Of a stretch of 64,000 nucleotides of DNA, positions 43,563 through 53,038 are shown in pieces (position 1 is the stretch's first letter; each line of letters begins with the position of its first letter). The position numbers and the translations under genes are program-made. Below the pieces are notes generated by a model. That model saw only the letters and a program-made list of their open reading frames with translations, ran no database searches and was not told the DNA's origin. Origin of the DNA: Magnetospirillum gryphiswaldense MSR-1 v2 (GTDB taxonomy: Bacteria > Pseudomonadota > Alphaproteobacteria > Rhodospirillales > Magnetospirillaceae); contig NC_023065.1 of the NCBI RefSeq assembly GCF_000513295.1, positions 1,984,001 to 2,048,000 of the forward strand, read 5' to 3'.

Positions 43563-43591
43563 ATAGTATTGTTCGAAATAGGTGCCTGCAA
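43563..43591 (-). promoter_or_regulatory. Sigma70-type promoter of the DUF4347 gene
   Basis: On the minus strand TTGCAG (43591-43586) and TACTAT (43568-43563) are separated by 17 bases; transcription would start about 30 bases before the ATG at 43525. The CTGAC array lies about 30 bases further upstream, a suitable place for an activator. Confidence 0.55.
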
Positions 43592-43620
43592 TGAAAAACA
43601 GTGTAAAAACATGATGTTAG

Positions 43621-43664
43621 CTGATGAGCCTGACCTTCCCTGACCGAAGCTGACATTGGCTGAC
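43621..43664. repeat. 10-bp-phased CTGAC direct repeats
   Basis: CTGAC begins at 43630, 43640, 43650 and 43660, exactly ten bases apart, with a related CTGAT at 43621. Direct repeats about one helical turn apart are the usual recognition pattern of OmpR/PhoB-type regulators, and such a regulator is encoded at 45696. The array is in the divergent intergenic region between the secretion locus and the kinase. Confidence 0.8.
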
Positions 43665-43710
43665 ACGATTTCATTCAAAGGATGTTTTTTGAGGCAGATG
43701 GGATAATCAG

Positions 43711-45705
43711 ATGTTGTCTTGCCGCCGAAAGGCTCTGAGCGTGATTTTACAGGTCCTGGCCATCCTTGGGCTGCTGGCGGTACTTGTGGATTCTGCCCAG
43801 GCTTCCTCTCCCGTGGTGCTCGACGGTCGGGCCGGCGACGTGGACGGGCGCGGCCATATGGCGATCTTCCGCGATCCCGAGGGCACCCGGACATTGGACG
43901 AGATCATCGGGATTGACGCGGCGGGAAGGTTCAAGCCGATCCCCGGCAATGTGGGGCTTGGCTATACTCCGGACACCATCTGGCTGCGCATGGATCTGGT
44001 CCTGCCGGAAGGCGCCCCGGAGAGGTGGCTACTTGAAGTCATGCCGTCCTATCTCGACCACCTCGACCTTTACCTTCTGCCCCCCGACGGCGTGCGGCAC
44101 GGGGCGACGGCCGGCGACAGGCTCCCGTTCTCGGCCCGAACGGAGGAATACCGGAACTTTCTTTTCCCGCTCCACATCCCGGCGGGAAAAAGCCGTCTCT
44201 ATCTGAGGGTCAAGAGCACCAGCGCGATGACCGTGCTGCCCCGCTTCTGGCAGCCTTCCGCTTTCGAGCACGCCGTCAGCGGCGAGTCCGCCTTGCTCGG
44301 CCTCTATTACGGCGCCCTTCTGACGGTGACGCTCCTCAACCTGATCGGCTTCGCCATCAACCGCCAGAGCATTTACCTGACCTATTCGGGCTACGTGTCA
44401 TTGATCGGCGTGCATTTTTTTGCCATCGACGGATTGCTGGCGCAATTCGCGCTGCCCGATCACCCGCTGATCGCCAACCAGATGCTGGGGGCCACGATGG
44501 GACTGGGGGCGATCTTCGGCTTTCGCTTCTATGCCCAGGTTCTTCGGCTGCCGGGCCGTTTCCCCTGGTCTGATCGGGTGATCTGGGGCATGGCCCTATT
44601 GGGCGGCGCCACGGCAATATCCGCGTTTACGCCTTACTACTCTGCCTTTGCGCCGCTGCTATTGCTCGCGATGATCGCGTCACTTCTTGTCTTTCTGAAA
44701 CCCCTGATCTCCCTTTGGCGCAATCGGGATGCCGAAAGCCGGCTGATCGCGCTCGCCTATACATTTTACGCCGGGCTGCTTTTTACGACGCTGACGGCCG
44801 CCCTTGGCCTTACCGAGCCGACGAAGCTGTCTCTCATAAGCTCGCTGTGCGGAAGCGTGATTCATTTCGCGATCCTGCATTCAAGCCTTTTCCTGCGCGC
44901 TCATCGCGCTCAGCGGGACAAACTCGTCGCCGAAGCCGTTGCTGAAAGAGCGCGGCAGGAAGGAAGCATGGAAAGGGAAATGAGGATCGAGCGCGAGCGT
45001 CTGCTGGACATGATCGGCCACGAAATTCTTACCCCGGTGGCTGTCATCGATGCGGCGAACCAGACGCTTCGGGTCCTTGATACCGATACGTCGCCCGATC
45101 GCGAAAAGCGCTATGACCGGATCGGGGGTGCGGTCGAGCGGTTGAAGGCCATGCTGGATTTGGCCACTCATCGCCAGAACCTGGAGGCCGATTACAGCGA
45201 ACCCGCCCGCCATCCGATCAATATCGAAGGGCTGATGCAGGAAAGTGTCGAGCTTCTTGGTCCCGAGGGGGAAAAGCGGGTAGCGGTTCGCTCCGGCACC
45301 ACACTTCCTTCGGTCCAGGCGGACGAGCGCATGCTCCGTTTCGCTCTCCTCAATCTGCTGGACAACGCGGTGAAGTATTCCCCCCGCAATTCGCCCATCG
45401 AAGTGGACGTTTCGCCTCGTTTCCATGACGGCCGAAGCGGCCTGTGCTGGTCGATCGTCAACGATGGGGCGGCAATTCCGCGCGACATCGAAACCACGAT
45501 TTTCGACAAATATGTTCGCGGCAGCGAGGAAGCCGGCCAAGCCGGCATGGGATTGGGGCTTTACCTGACCCGGTACATCTTCGAACGACATGGGGGATGG
45601 GTGCAACTGGAGGAAAATACGAAGGGAAGAATCTGCTTCCTGGCTTGGCTACCGACCGATACGGAACAGGCCGGAGCGAAGCAGGAGGCCGGCCAATGCG
45701 AATAG
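43711..45705 (+). CDS. 7TMR-DISM sensor histidine kinase
   Basis: 664 residues. A signal peptide (LAVLVDSAQA) is followed by an extracellular 7TMR-DISMED2-like beta domain (about 30-190), seven transmembrane helices (about 195-390) and a kinase core: His437 in DMIGHEILTPVAVIDAAN, N-box NLLDNAVKYSP, and GMGLGLYL. DISMED2 domains are thought to bind carbohydrates or other small ligands. The regulator gene overlaps its end by ten bases, so the two form a two-component pair. Confidence 0.88.
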   Translation: MLSCRRKALSVILQVLAILGLLAVLVDSAQASSPVVLDGRAGDVDGRGHMAIFRDPEGTRTLDEIIGIDAAGRFKPIPGNVGLGYTPDTIWLRMDLVLPEGAPERWLLEVMPSYLDHLDLYLLPPDGVRHGATAGDRLPFSARTEEYRNFLFPLHIPAGKSRLYLRVKSTSAMTVLPRFWQPSAFEHAVSGESALLGLYYGALLTVTLLNLIGFAINRQSIYLTYSGYVSLIGVHFFAIDGLLAQFALPDHPLIANQMLGATMGLGAIFGFRFYAQVLRLPGRFPWSDRVIWGMALLGGATAISAFTPYYSAFAPLLLLAMIASLLVFLKPLISLWRNRDAESRLIALAYTFYAGLLFTTLTAALGLTEPTKLSLISSLCGSVIHFAILHSSLFLRAHRAQRDKLVAEAVAERARQEGSMEREMRIERERLLDMIGHEILTPVAVIDAANQTLRVLDTDTSPDREKRYDRIGGAVERLKAMLDLATHRQNLEADYSEPARHPINIEGLMQESVELLGPEGEKRVAVRSGTTLPSVQADERMLRFALLNLLDNAVKYSPRNSPIEVDVSPRFHDGRSGLCWSIVNDGAAIPRDIETTIFDKYVRGSEEAGQAGMGLGLYLTRYIFERHGGWVQLEENTKGRICFLAWLPTDTEQAGAKQEAGQCE

Positions 45706-46385
45706 TGCTGGTCGAGGACAATTCCGACTTCCGCGAAGAAGTGCAGTTCCATTTGCAGCGGGCCGGACACGAGGTTTTCATCGCCGCCGATGGCGCCGGC
45801 CTCGACCAGGTGCTGGCGGTGCATCACATCGAGATTGCCGTCCTTGACCTGGGGCTTCCCGGCGAGGACGGCCTGTCCATCACCCACCGCCTTCGCATGT
45901 CTCATCCCGAAATCCGGATCTTGATGCTCACCGCACGATCCAGCCAGCATCACCGGATCAGCGGATTGGAAAAAGGGGCCGATTCCTACCTGACCAAGCC
46001 GGTCGACATGCGGGAATTGTGTGCCGTCATCGAGAGCATCCGCAGGCGCATTTCGCCAGCCGTGGCCGACCATCGCGCGCCGGGCTGGACCCTGAGCCTG
46101 TCCACCATGACGATCATGACGCCCAAGGGTGAACGGATCACCTTGACCCCGACCGAAATGCTTCTGCTGCGCCCGCTTGCGGAAGCCGCGCCGGACATCG
46201 TCAGCCGACAGCAATTCGCCAAGGCGCTCGGGCATCGCGAGGAGGATTACGATTACCGGCGTCTTGAGGCCGTCATCAGTCGCTTGCGAAGAAAAATCGC
46301 GACGTCGGATGAGGAAAGCTCTGTGATCAAGCCGGCTCGTGGTAGAGGCTATATCTTCGCCGCGCCAATAACGGTGATCCCCTAG
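45696..46385 (+). CDS. OmpR/PhoB-type response regulator
   Basis: 229 residues: a receiver with Asp51 in AVLDLGLPGEDG, the acidic pair in LVEDNSD and Lys in YLTKPVD, then a winged-helix DNA-binding domain (LTPTEMLLLRPLAEAAPDIV, VISRLRRKI, ARGRGYIF). The ATG at 45696 has AGGAGG seven bases upstream, inside the end of the kinase gene. It may bind the CTGAC direct repeats at 43621-43664 (inference). Confidence 0.9.
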   Translation: MRIVLVEDNSDFREEVQFHLQRAGHEVFIAADGAGLDQVLAVHHIEIAVLDLGLPGEDGLSITHRLRMSHPEIRILMLTARSSQHHRISGLEKGADSYLTKPVDMRELCAVIESIRRRISPAVADHRAPGWTLSLSTMTIMTPKGERITLTPTEMLLLRPLAEAAPDIVSRQQFAKALGHREEDYDYRRLEAVISRLRRKIATSDEESSVIKPARGRGYIFAAPITVIP

Positions 46386-46387
46386 TT

Positions 46388-48286
46388 ATGACGCCACGAA
46401 TCGCCGCCGGTTCACTTCTGATATGCTCGCTGGTGATTTCCGCCGCCAAGGCGGAAACGCCCGTACCCAGGCTGTTCGCCACTCCCAGCTTCGTCGAGAC
46501 CCGCTTCATGCAACGGCATGCCGGCGAGGATGTGCCGCGTCCAATTCTGTTGCCGTCCATTCTGACGGCTACGCCATTCATCTCGCCAAGGCATCCCCCG
46601 CCGCCGGAAGTCATCCACCAGGGCGGGCCGGCGACGGGGATGATGGCGGGGCTTGAAAGCGCTGGAGACGTTGCTTTCTCGGGCATCGCCGCCCGGCAGG
46701 CCATTGATGACACCGTTCTTTGGGCTGGGCTTCGCGCCGACCGGGCCAATCCCTATCGCGACGGTACGGGGCAACGGGTGAATTATGGCTATGAACGCGT
46801 CAGTCCCCAAGCCGTGCTTACCCATCCGCTGGGGCCTCGCACAGGTTTGACGGTTTTTGGCTTGCTCGACAATTTCGAGGAATCGCGAACGCCCCACAGC
46901 GCCACCGACGCCCCCCAGTTCCAGCACGGTCTGGGAACCATCCGGATCGACCACGCCCCGATGGGCTCTGTCTTTGACCGCCTTGAGATCGCGGCCAGCG
47001 TGGATAGCATCACCTACGCTGCGGACAACTTCACTCTACGCGCACCGGGCGCCCTGGGGCTTCGCTATGAAGGAGACTGGATCACCTGGCGCGGCCATGT
47101 GCGTGGCGAGTTCAAGGCCGCCGAGTGGAAGGGCGCCCTCATTCTCGATGCGAGCTTGCTGAAATACCTTACGGTGTTGGACACAAGCCGAGTTACCCAG
47201 GGCCGGAGTTCCTACCGGCTGCCTGACACGGAAATCGCCACGACCGCAATCGCCCTCGAAGGAACTCGCCCCGTCGGTCAGGCAGACAGACTGGCCGCCG
47301 GCCTTCGGCTCGACGTCGTCCACAACTCCGTCGGCATGGCGCATGAGGTGCCCGCCGCATCGGGCGCCAGCGCGGCATCCTACAACCGAGCGGCCCAGGA
47401 GCTCTACGACACCTATTACGGCGCGGGTACTCGCAACGATCCGGTGGACATCAATCTCAGCGGCAAGCTGCGCTATACCCACGCCATCGCCGACGGGGAT
47501 GTCTATGGCGAGGTCCGGCGACTGGTCCGCACGCCCGACCCCGGAGAGCGATTTTTCGCCAGTTCGGGACCAACGGCCCTGATCCAGGTGGGCAATCCAG
47601 GTCTCGCCCCCGAGGCGCACCATGCAATCGAGCTTGGCGGCGAACGCAGGGCCCAGGGGTGGAAAGGGTATTTGTCCCCCGCTGCCGTATCGGGGACCTG
47701 GCAAATCTCCGGGAAGCTGTGGCATGACCGAATCGCTGATTTCATCACCCCCGACCGCGCCAGGGGGCAGTCCGGCATCCTGAAATCCGACGGCGGCATC
47801 ATCTATCGCAATGTTGACGTCGCCATGACCGGCGTGGCCGCCGAGGGACGGTGGAATGCGATGCCCGGTCTGGGCCTTCGCCTGCGCCTGGACTGGACCC
47901 ACGGCGACAATCTGACGGATTCACGCCCGCTCTATCAGGTCGCTCCCCTACATGGTGAGGCCGCAATCGAACGGCGGCTCGCTTTCGCCGACCACCCGAT
48001 CACTCTTGGGGCGGCGACGCGCTTCGCCGACGGCCAGCATCGGGTAGACGATTCGACCACGACCGGATCGGGCCAAGACACCGGCGGCCCAACCGGCGGA
48101 TATGCCGTCTTCGACTTGTTTGCGCGCACCTCGGTCACCGAGCGCTTTCACCTGTCCATGGGAGTCACAAACCTTCTGGACAAGCGATACCAGCAGCACG
48201 TCAATCCGTTGCCTCAGGGCGTCACCACCCAGCCTATCGCGGCGCCCGGTCGGAGTCTTTTTCTCGCCGGAAGACTGGAATTCTGA
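46388..48286 (+). CDS. TonB-receptor-like outer-membrane barrel lacking a plug
   Basis: 632 residues starting two bases after the regulator stop. A signal peptide (LLICSLVISAAKA) precedes about 75 Pro-rich residues and then a beta-barrel with TonB-dependent-receptor features (NPGLAPEAHHAIELGGERRA, GVTNLLDKRYQQHVNPLPQG) ending in the terminal Phe of outer-membrane proteins. The usual plug domain of about 120 residues and TonB box are not seen. It may be a passive porin-like derivative or part of the nearby secretion/sensing system. Confidence 0.7.
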   Translation: MTPRIAAGSLLICSLVISAAKAETPVPRLFATPSFVETRFMQRHAGEDVPRPILLPSILTATPFISPRHPPPPEVIHQGGPATGMMAGLESAGDVAFSGIAARQAIDDTVLWAGLRADRANPYRDGTGQRVNYGYERVSPQAVLTHPLGPRTGLTVFGLLDNFEESRTPHSATDAPQFQHGLGTIRIDHAPMGSVFDRLEIAASVDSITYAADNFTLRAPGALGLRYEGDWITWRGHVRGEFKAAEWKGALILDASLLKYLTVLDTSRVTQGRSSYRLPDTEIATTAIALEGTRPVGQADRLAAGLRLDVVHNSVGMAHEVPAASGASAASYNRAAQELYDTYYGAGTRNDPVDINLSGKLRYTHAIADGDVYGEVRRLVRTPDPGERFFASSGPTALIQVGNPGLAPEAHHAIELGGERRAQGWKGYLSPAAVSGTWQISGKLWHDRIADFITPDRARGQSGILKSDGGIIYRNVDVAMTGVAAEGRWNAMPGLGLRLRLDWTHGDNLTDSRPLYQVAPLHGEAAIERRLAFADHPITLGAATRFADGQHRVDDSTTTGSGQDTGGPTGGYAVFDLFARTSVTERFHLSMGVTNLLDKRYQQHVNPLPQGVTTQPIAAPGRSLFLAGRLEF

Positions 48287-48300
48287 CACGTCGATACGGG

Positions 48301-48632
48301 CTACTTGCCGATGGGCGGCGCTTGCGCCAGCAGGTTCCGCGTCTGCTCAGGATCCGCCGAGCCGCCGAACTCGAAGTCGAAGGCGAACTTGCCGGCCAGC
48401 AAGGTGACGACGGAAATGATGCAGCCGCCGACGGCGGTGTTGCCGTCAACGTGGCCGAACACCATGAAGCCGATGCCGCCGACAATGCCAAGTCCGGCGA
48501 TGACCAGCAGGACATTGCGCGGGTGTTGCTGCGCCCCGCCTTGATGAACTCGCTGTCGCGGGCGCGGGCGTCCTGACGGTCGGCCAGGGTGGCGGTCAGC
48601 GTGGTGAGCGCGCCGGCCAGACGGGCCAACAA
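48301..48632 (-). pseudogene. Small membrane protein, frameshifted
   Basis: One frame encodes LARLAGALTTLTATLADRQD and ARARDSEFIKAGRSNTR; after a CGCGC tract near 48533 the sense passes to another frame, NVLLVIAGLGIVGGIGFMVF with two hydrophobic stretches, ending AQAPPIGK at 48301. The N-terminus also lacks a clear start. It resembles a small two-helix membrane protein. It ends the conjugation module on the minus strand. Confidence 0.45.
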
Positions 48633-48717
48633 CGACCAGCGCGCGCATCTTGAATGCTATGTCCGCTTTTCGGGAACTGTCGCCAACCAAGGAATGACCA
48701 GCTTGGGCGCAAAGCCG

Positions 48718-50490
48718 TCATCGGATTGGGTCAACCTTATCCTTACCGGTGGTTTTCCGCCGGCCTGTCTTCGGCTGGTCGCCCAGGACGTCATCCAGCG
48801 ACAGCGCGTCCTCCACGAATGCCCCCATGTCCCTGGCCAGCACCGGATTGACAGCGACCGGGCGTTTGCTCGCGAGATCGGCAACGATCTTGGCCTGGGC
48901 TTGGATGCCGTCGATCACCACCAGCTCGCCGGCGGCCACAGCCGCCGCCTGATCGGCGTGAAGGTTGCGGGTCGGGCTCGCGATCACGATGCGGCTTTTG
49001 GGATGGTGCAGGCGGACATCCGCCGCCCGTGCCGGCAGATGGCCAGTTTTCGGCACCACGATCACCGGGGCGCCGGTATCCTTGTGCAGGACTGAGGCAG
49101 ATAGGCAGTCCGCTGTGATGATCACCGGCCCGCCATAGGCGGCTTTCTCGCGGGCGAGATCGCCGCCGGGATCGATCACGTGGGTGATGTTTTTATCCGT
49201 GTCGCCCAAATCGGCGGTGCGGCCCTGGCCATCCATGGCCCGCACCGCCCAGATATGCCCCTTGTCGTCGCGAAACGGGAAGATCACCCGCCCGTGCTCA
49301 TCCGCTTTCAGATCCATGTCGCGCAGATCGCGTTTGAGCCAGGGCGTTTCCGGCGGCGTCCAGGCCGAGGCCGACAACCAGGTCTTCAAGGCCGGCGCCA
49401 TGCTGCGCGGCGGCTGATAGGGCCGGCGCTGGAGGGTCGTGGCCTCATCCAGCATGTGGAACAGTTCTTTATAGGTCAGCACGATGGCCAGGGCCAAAGC
49501 ATCCTTGTGGGCTTCGGCCAGCAGGTAATCCTTCCAGTTCCTGATATGCAGCACGCGGCCAAGGAAGCCCGGCTTCTTGGCCTGCGTATAGGCGCGCCAA
49601 AGCCGGTTCTGGCCAGGGTGGCGGGTCATCGGCTTGGGCTGATACGCCTTCTTCTTCGGCGGGGCATTGGCTTTGTTCCGTTCGGGTGGCGCCGCATATG
49701 GCCCCAGGCGGCTTTCCAGCTTGGCCAGCGAGCAGGAGCGGTCAAGCGTGCTGGCCTTCATCCGGCCCTTGCCGTCCACCTGCGCCACGACCAGGCCGGC
49801 GCCGCGCTTCTTCAGCTCGATACCATAGGGTGCCAGCCCTTCATGCACTTCGGCCCAGGTGCTGGCGCCGTCGATCACCTTGATGATCTCGGCTTTGTGT
49901 TCGACCACATGGCGCTCAAAGCTTTGCTGCCAGGTCTTGGCCTCATAGTCCCTGGCCTTGCGTGACACCGGGTTGCGTTCGGCGCCGGCATCGGTCATGC
50001 CCTTATCGACGGTCAGGCCGTATTTCTGTTCCATCTCGCGGGCGATTTTGGCCAAGGTCTTGAAGTCTTGCCGGGGTGTGTGGCAGCGCCCGGTGACCGG
50101 GTGGATTTTGTTGAAGGCCACATGCATGTGGAAATTGTCGGTGTTGATGTGGGTGCCGGCGACACGCTGGTGGTCGCCGTAGCCCAGCGCCTGGGCGAAG
50201 CTGCGTTCGATATCCTGCAACTGATCCTGGGTCAGTTGGTTTTCTTCACCGGGATGGAAGGACATGACAAGGTGATAGGTCTTGTCGGCAATACCGGGTT
50301 TCAGCGTCCGCGTCGCCTCGATCTCGATCAGGGCGGTGTCCAGGTCTTTCAGATCGGCGCCGGCGTCGCAATTGACGATCCAGAACTTGTCGAGCTTCTC
50401 GCCCTTCTCCTTGGCGGCGGCGATATAGCGGCCAAGGTTGGCATAGTCGTCGCGGATTTCGGGCTTACGGTCGATGCGCTTGGCGATCAT
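48718..50490 (-). CDS. Conjugative relaxase (VirD2/TraI type) with Toprim-like C-terminus
   Basis: 590 residues. The relaxase domain has a candidate catalytic Tyr in DDYANLGRYI and the metal-binding His triad in HINTDNFHMHVAFNKIHP. The second half (RVIFPFRDDKGHIWAVRA, GPVIITADCLSAS) mirrors the CHC2/Toprim region of the TraC primase encoded two genes upstream, but its acidic residues are degenerate. The last about 45 residues match the 61-residue protein at 53035. It nicks oriT and pilots the strand through the VirD4/VirB channel. The ATG overlaps the mobC stop (ATGA). Confidence 0.88.
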   Translation of the reverse strand: MIAKRIDRKPEIRDDYANLGRYIAAAKEKGEKLDKFWIVNCDAGADLKDLDTALIEIEATRTLKPGIADKTYHLVMSFHPGEENQLTQDQLQDIERSFAQALGYGDHQRVAGTHINTDNFHMHVAFNKIHPVTGRCHTPRQDFKTLAKIAREMEQKYGLTVDKGMTDAGAERNPVSRKARDYEAKTWQQSFERHVVEHKAEIIKVIDGASTWAEVHEGLAPYGIELKKRGAGLVVAQVDGKGRMKASTLDRSCSLAKLESRLGPYAAPPERNKANAPPKKKAYQPKPMTRHPGQNRLWRAYTQAKKPGFLGRVLHIRNWKDYLLAEAHKDALALAIVLTYKELFHMLDEATTLQRRPYQPPRSMAPALKTWLSASAWTPPETPWLKRDLRDMDLKADEHGRVIFPFRDDKGHIWAVRAMDGQGRTADLGDTDKNITHVIDPGGDLAREKAAYGGPVIITADCLSASVLHKDTGAPVIVVPKTGHLPARAADVRLHHPKSRIVIASPTRNLHADQAAAVAAGELVVIDGIQAQAKIVADLASKRPVAVNPVLARDMGAFVEDALSLDDVLGDQPKTGRRKTTGKDKVDPIR

Positions 50491-50858
50491 CGGCCCGCCC
50501 TGGGGTGAATCTGGTGATGGATTTCCTTCACCGTGGCTTTCAACTGGTCCTGGGTATCCTGGATTTGGACCATCAGCCCGTCGATCCGCGCCACCATGGC
50601 CGTCGTCCAAGTGCCGTCACTTTCATCCAGGGCCAGTTTCAGCAAATTGCCGAGGCGGGCCTGATCGGCGTTCACCTTCAACAGATCGCGGATGGATTGG
50701 GCGCCGGTGAAGGCCGAGGGATCGGGCAGGGTTTGGCCCAGGGCAAAGCGGCGCAGCATTTCCGAAACCGATAGTTTGAACTGGCCGGCCTGGGCTTTGA
50801 CCGTCGCCAATTCCTCGGGCGTGAATGAAACGAGCTGGCGGTGACGTTCGGTGGCCAT
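50487..50858 (-). CDS. mobC: MobC-like relaxosome accessory protein
   Basis: 123 residues with an N-terminal ribbon-helix-helix-like region (RQLVSFTPEELATVKAQAGQ, KLSVSEMLRRFALGQ) and a C-terminal coiled coil, the layout of MobC/TraJ-type proteins that bind oriT and help the relaxase. It directly precedes and overlaps the relaxase gene. The 71 bases upstream (50859-50929) contain a short GC-rich inverted repeat (CGGCCCGCGCCGGCG region) that could be part of oriT. Confidence 0.7.
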   Translation of the reverse strand: MATERHRQLVSFTPEELATVKAQAGQFKLSVSEMLRRFALGQTLPDPSAFTGAQSIRDLLKVNADQARLGNLLKLALDESDGTWTTAMVARIDGLMVQIQDTQDQLKATVKEIHHQIHPRAGR

Positions 50859-50929
50859 GGTCTTTCCCGTCGTTGAAGATGAAGACGGCCCGCGCCGGCG
50901 ATGCCGGGCGGGCCGTTGCTGTCTTGAAA

Positions 50930-53038
50930 TCAGGCGATGCCGCGTTCCTGGCCCTGGGCTTTCGACAGGGCGCCCTCGATGGTGCGCCGGACCCAGCCGG
51001 CACCGCGTGACTGGTGCAGGTCGTTGAAGTCGGTCAGTTTCTGCGGCATTTCTTCGGCGGTGAAGCTGGGGGCGACCATCTTGCCGCCGACCGCCTTGGC
51101 CGCTTCCTCGGCCTTGACCATGCCGACATTGCCGTGGACGTTGGCATGGTCGTTGTCGGCAGCAATCAGGATCGGACGGTCGGGGAACTTGGCCCGTACC
51201 GCTTCGGCCACAGCCTTGAGGTTGGAGGAATCGAAGGCGGAAATCACCGGTCGGCCCGTTTCCTCGAAAATGGTGGCAGCGGTGGCATAACCTTCGGCGA
51301 TGATGATGACGCCCTGTTTGAGTGGGAGCAGGGCATCCAGAGTGCCCTTGCCGGTCACCTCCAGGACGTGGAAGGTGCCCTCTTTGCGGCTGTCCCTGAG
51401 GAACAGCTTGTTCTCCGGGGTGACGGTCTGGATGTTCCACAGGCGTCCCGCCGCATCCCGGCACGGAATGATCATGTGGCCTTCGCCGTTCACTTTGACG
51501 CCGTGGCCTTTCACCCCCTTGGCGGCAAGGTAGGGGCTGTTTTCCGGGTTGGCTTCGCCGGGGAGGTTCTGCCACACCCCATAGGCATTTCTCGCGGCCT
51601 TTTCGGCGGCGGCAAGGCGTTCAGCCTCGCGGGCGGCACGAACATTCGCCGCCTCGGCCTGGATGTGTGCTCGTTCCGCGTCGGTCAGCGACACGCCGGC
51701 AGCCACCCATTTGGTTGTCCCGCCTGCCCGGTAATTGGTGATGTTGCCGGAGGGCCGGCCATCCAGGTAACCGATATAGGAACCACTCAGTTGCTTGGCT
51801 TTGTCGCCTTCGACCGGGCAGCGGTGCCATTGGCCATCCATGACCGGATCGCCCTTGACGATCAGGCCGTGGGTTTTGAGGGCCTGGGCGAATTCCTCCA
51901 CCGGCGACAGTTCCGGCGCCGGCGCCTTGGCCGCCGTCGCCCATTTGCTGAAAGCGGCGGGGTCGGTTCCCTCCGGGACATACCAGGACTTGGCGCCCCG
52001 GTCCCATTTGGCCCCGGCAGCCTTGGCCTCGTTCTTTTCGTCATAAGGGACGGCGATGTAGGTCCGGGGGGTAGGTTCTGCCGCCATGGCCTTCTCCTCG
52101 CGTTCCGGGATGACCTGTTCCGAGGTGACGGCTTGCGGGGTGGCACTGCGTTCCAGTTCCGGTCGCCGTTCCGGTTCCATCACCCAGGTCTTGATGATTT
52201 CAGCGTCGCGGGCTGCGCGGAAAATCTCGTTCTTGTCGTCCTGCAAGGCTTTGAGCCAGGATTCCACGTAAGCCGCGTGATTGGACGGATCGAAGGAAAT
52301 GCCCATGTCGCGGGCCAGCATGTAGCTGGCGATTTCGGCGCGGAGTTCTTCGCGGGCGTAAACTTCGCCACCACGGGGGCCGAATTCACGTTTCAGCCGC
52401 GATTGGTGCCCGGTGGCGTGCCCCAATTCATGCAGGGCGGTTTCGTAATAGGCTTCCGCCGAGCGGAAGAAGTTGCGCGGCGGCAGATGGATTTCGTCGC
52501 TGGCGATCCGATAAAAGGCACGGTTGTTCTGGTCGTGCAGGACCGGCACCCCCGATTCCGCCAACAGCTTTTCCGCCAATGCGTGGCGTTCCGGTTCCGG
52601 CGGCGCCGGCGGGGCGACGAACGGCGCCAGGCCGTCGATCTGTTCGGCGTTGAACACCTTGGCGTAAAAGACGCGGGGGCGTTCAAGCTGGACGTTGTAG
52701 TAACGCTGTTTGCCCTCGTCGTCCAAGACCGGCTTGCCGTCCTGGTCGGTCATGGCGACGCGGTCTGTCCATTGCCAATATTCGATGGTGGCGGACTTTT
52801 CGCCCTTGCGCACTTGCGCCTCGATGCCAGCAGCCTGCTTGTAGGTCATCCAGCGCGGATCGGCGCGGCCCTGCAAGCCGAGCCAAAGATCGTTGATGCC
52901 GCGATAGGCTTTGTTGGTGATCGGATTGAAGGGGCCGGTGCCGATGGTGCCGGCATCCCAAGGCATCATCCAAGGCGCGGTGCCGGCCTCGATGCGGGCG
53001 ATGATCTCGGCGGCGATTTCGTCGCGATAATTACTCAT
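50930..53038 (-). CDS. ArdC/TraC-type antirestriction primase
   Basis: 702 residues. The N-terminal ArdC domain (YRDEIAAEIIARIEAGTAPW, then a metallopeptidase motif HELGHATGH) protects transferred ssDNA from restriction. A short DUF5710-type segment (YDEKNEAKAAGAKWDRGAKSW) links to a CHC2/Toprim primase region (MIIPCRDAAGRLWNIQTV, VIIIAEGYATAATIF with the Toprim Glu, ILIAADNDHAN with DxD). It is probably exported with the DNA to prime strand synthesis in the recipient. The start overlaps the small gene upstream (ATGA). Confidence 0.85.
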   Translation of the reverse strand: MSNYRDEIAAEIIARIEAGTAPWMMPWDAGTIGTGPFNPITNKAYRGINDLWLGLQGRADPRWMTYKQAAGIEAQVRKGEKSATIEYWQWTDRVAMTDQDGKPVLDDEGKQRYYNVQLERPRVFYAKVFNAEQIDGLAPFVAPPAPPEPERHALAEKLLAESGVPVLHDQNNRAFYRIASDEIHLPPRNFFRSAEAYYETALHELGHATGHQSRLKREFGPRGGEVYAREELRAEIASYMLARDMGISFDPSNHAAYVESWLKALQDDKNEIFRAARDAEIIKTWVMEPERRPELERSATPQAVTSEQVIPEREEKAMAAEPTPRTYIAVPYDEKNEAKAAGAKWDRGAKSWYVPEGTDPAAFSKWATAAKAPAPELSPVEEFAQALKTHGLIVKGDPVMDGQWHRCPVEGDKAKQLSGSYIGYLDGRPSGNITNYRAGGTTKWVAAGVSLTDAERAHIQAEAANVRAAREAERLAAAEKAARNAYGVWQNLPGEANPENSPYLAAKGVKGHGVKVNGEGHMIIPCRDAAGRLWNIQTVTPENKLFLRDSRKEGTFHVLEVTGKGTLDALLPLKQGVIIIAEGYATAATIFEETGRPVISAFDSSNLKAVAEAVRAKFPDRPILIAADNDHANVHGNVGMVKAEEAAKAVGGKMVAPSFTAEEMPQKLTDFNDLHQSRGAGWVRRTIEGALSKAQGQERGIA

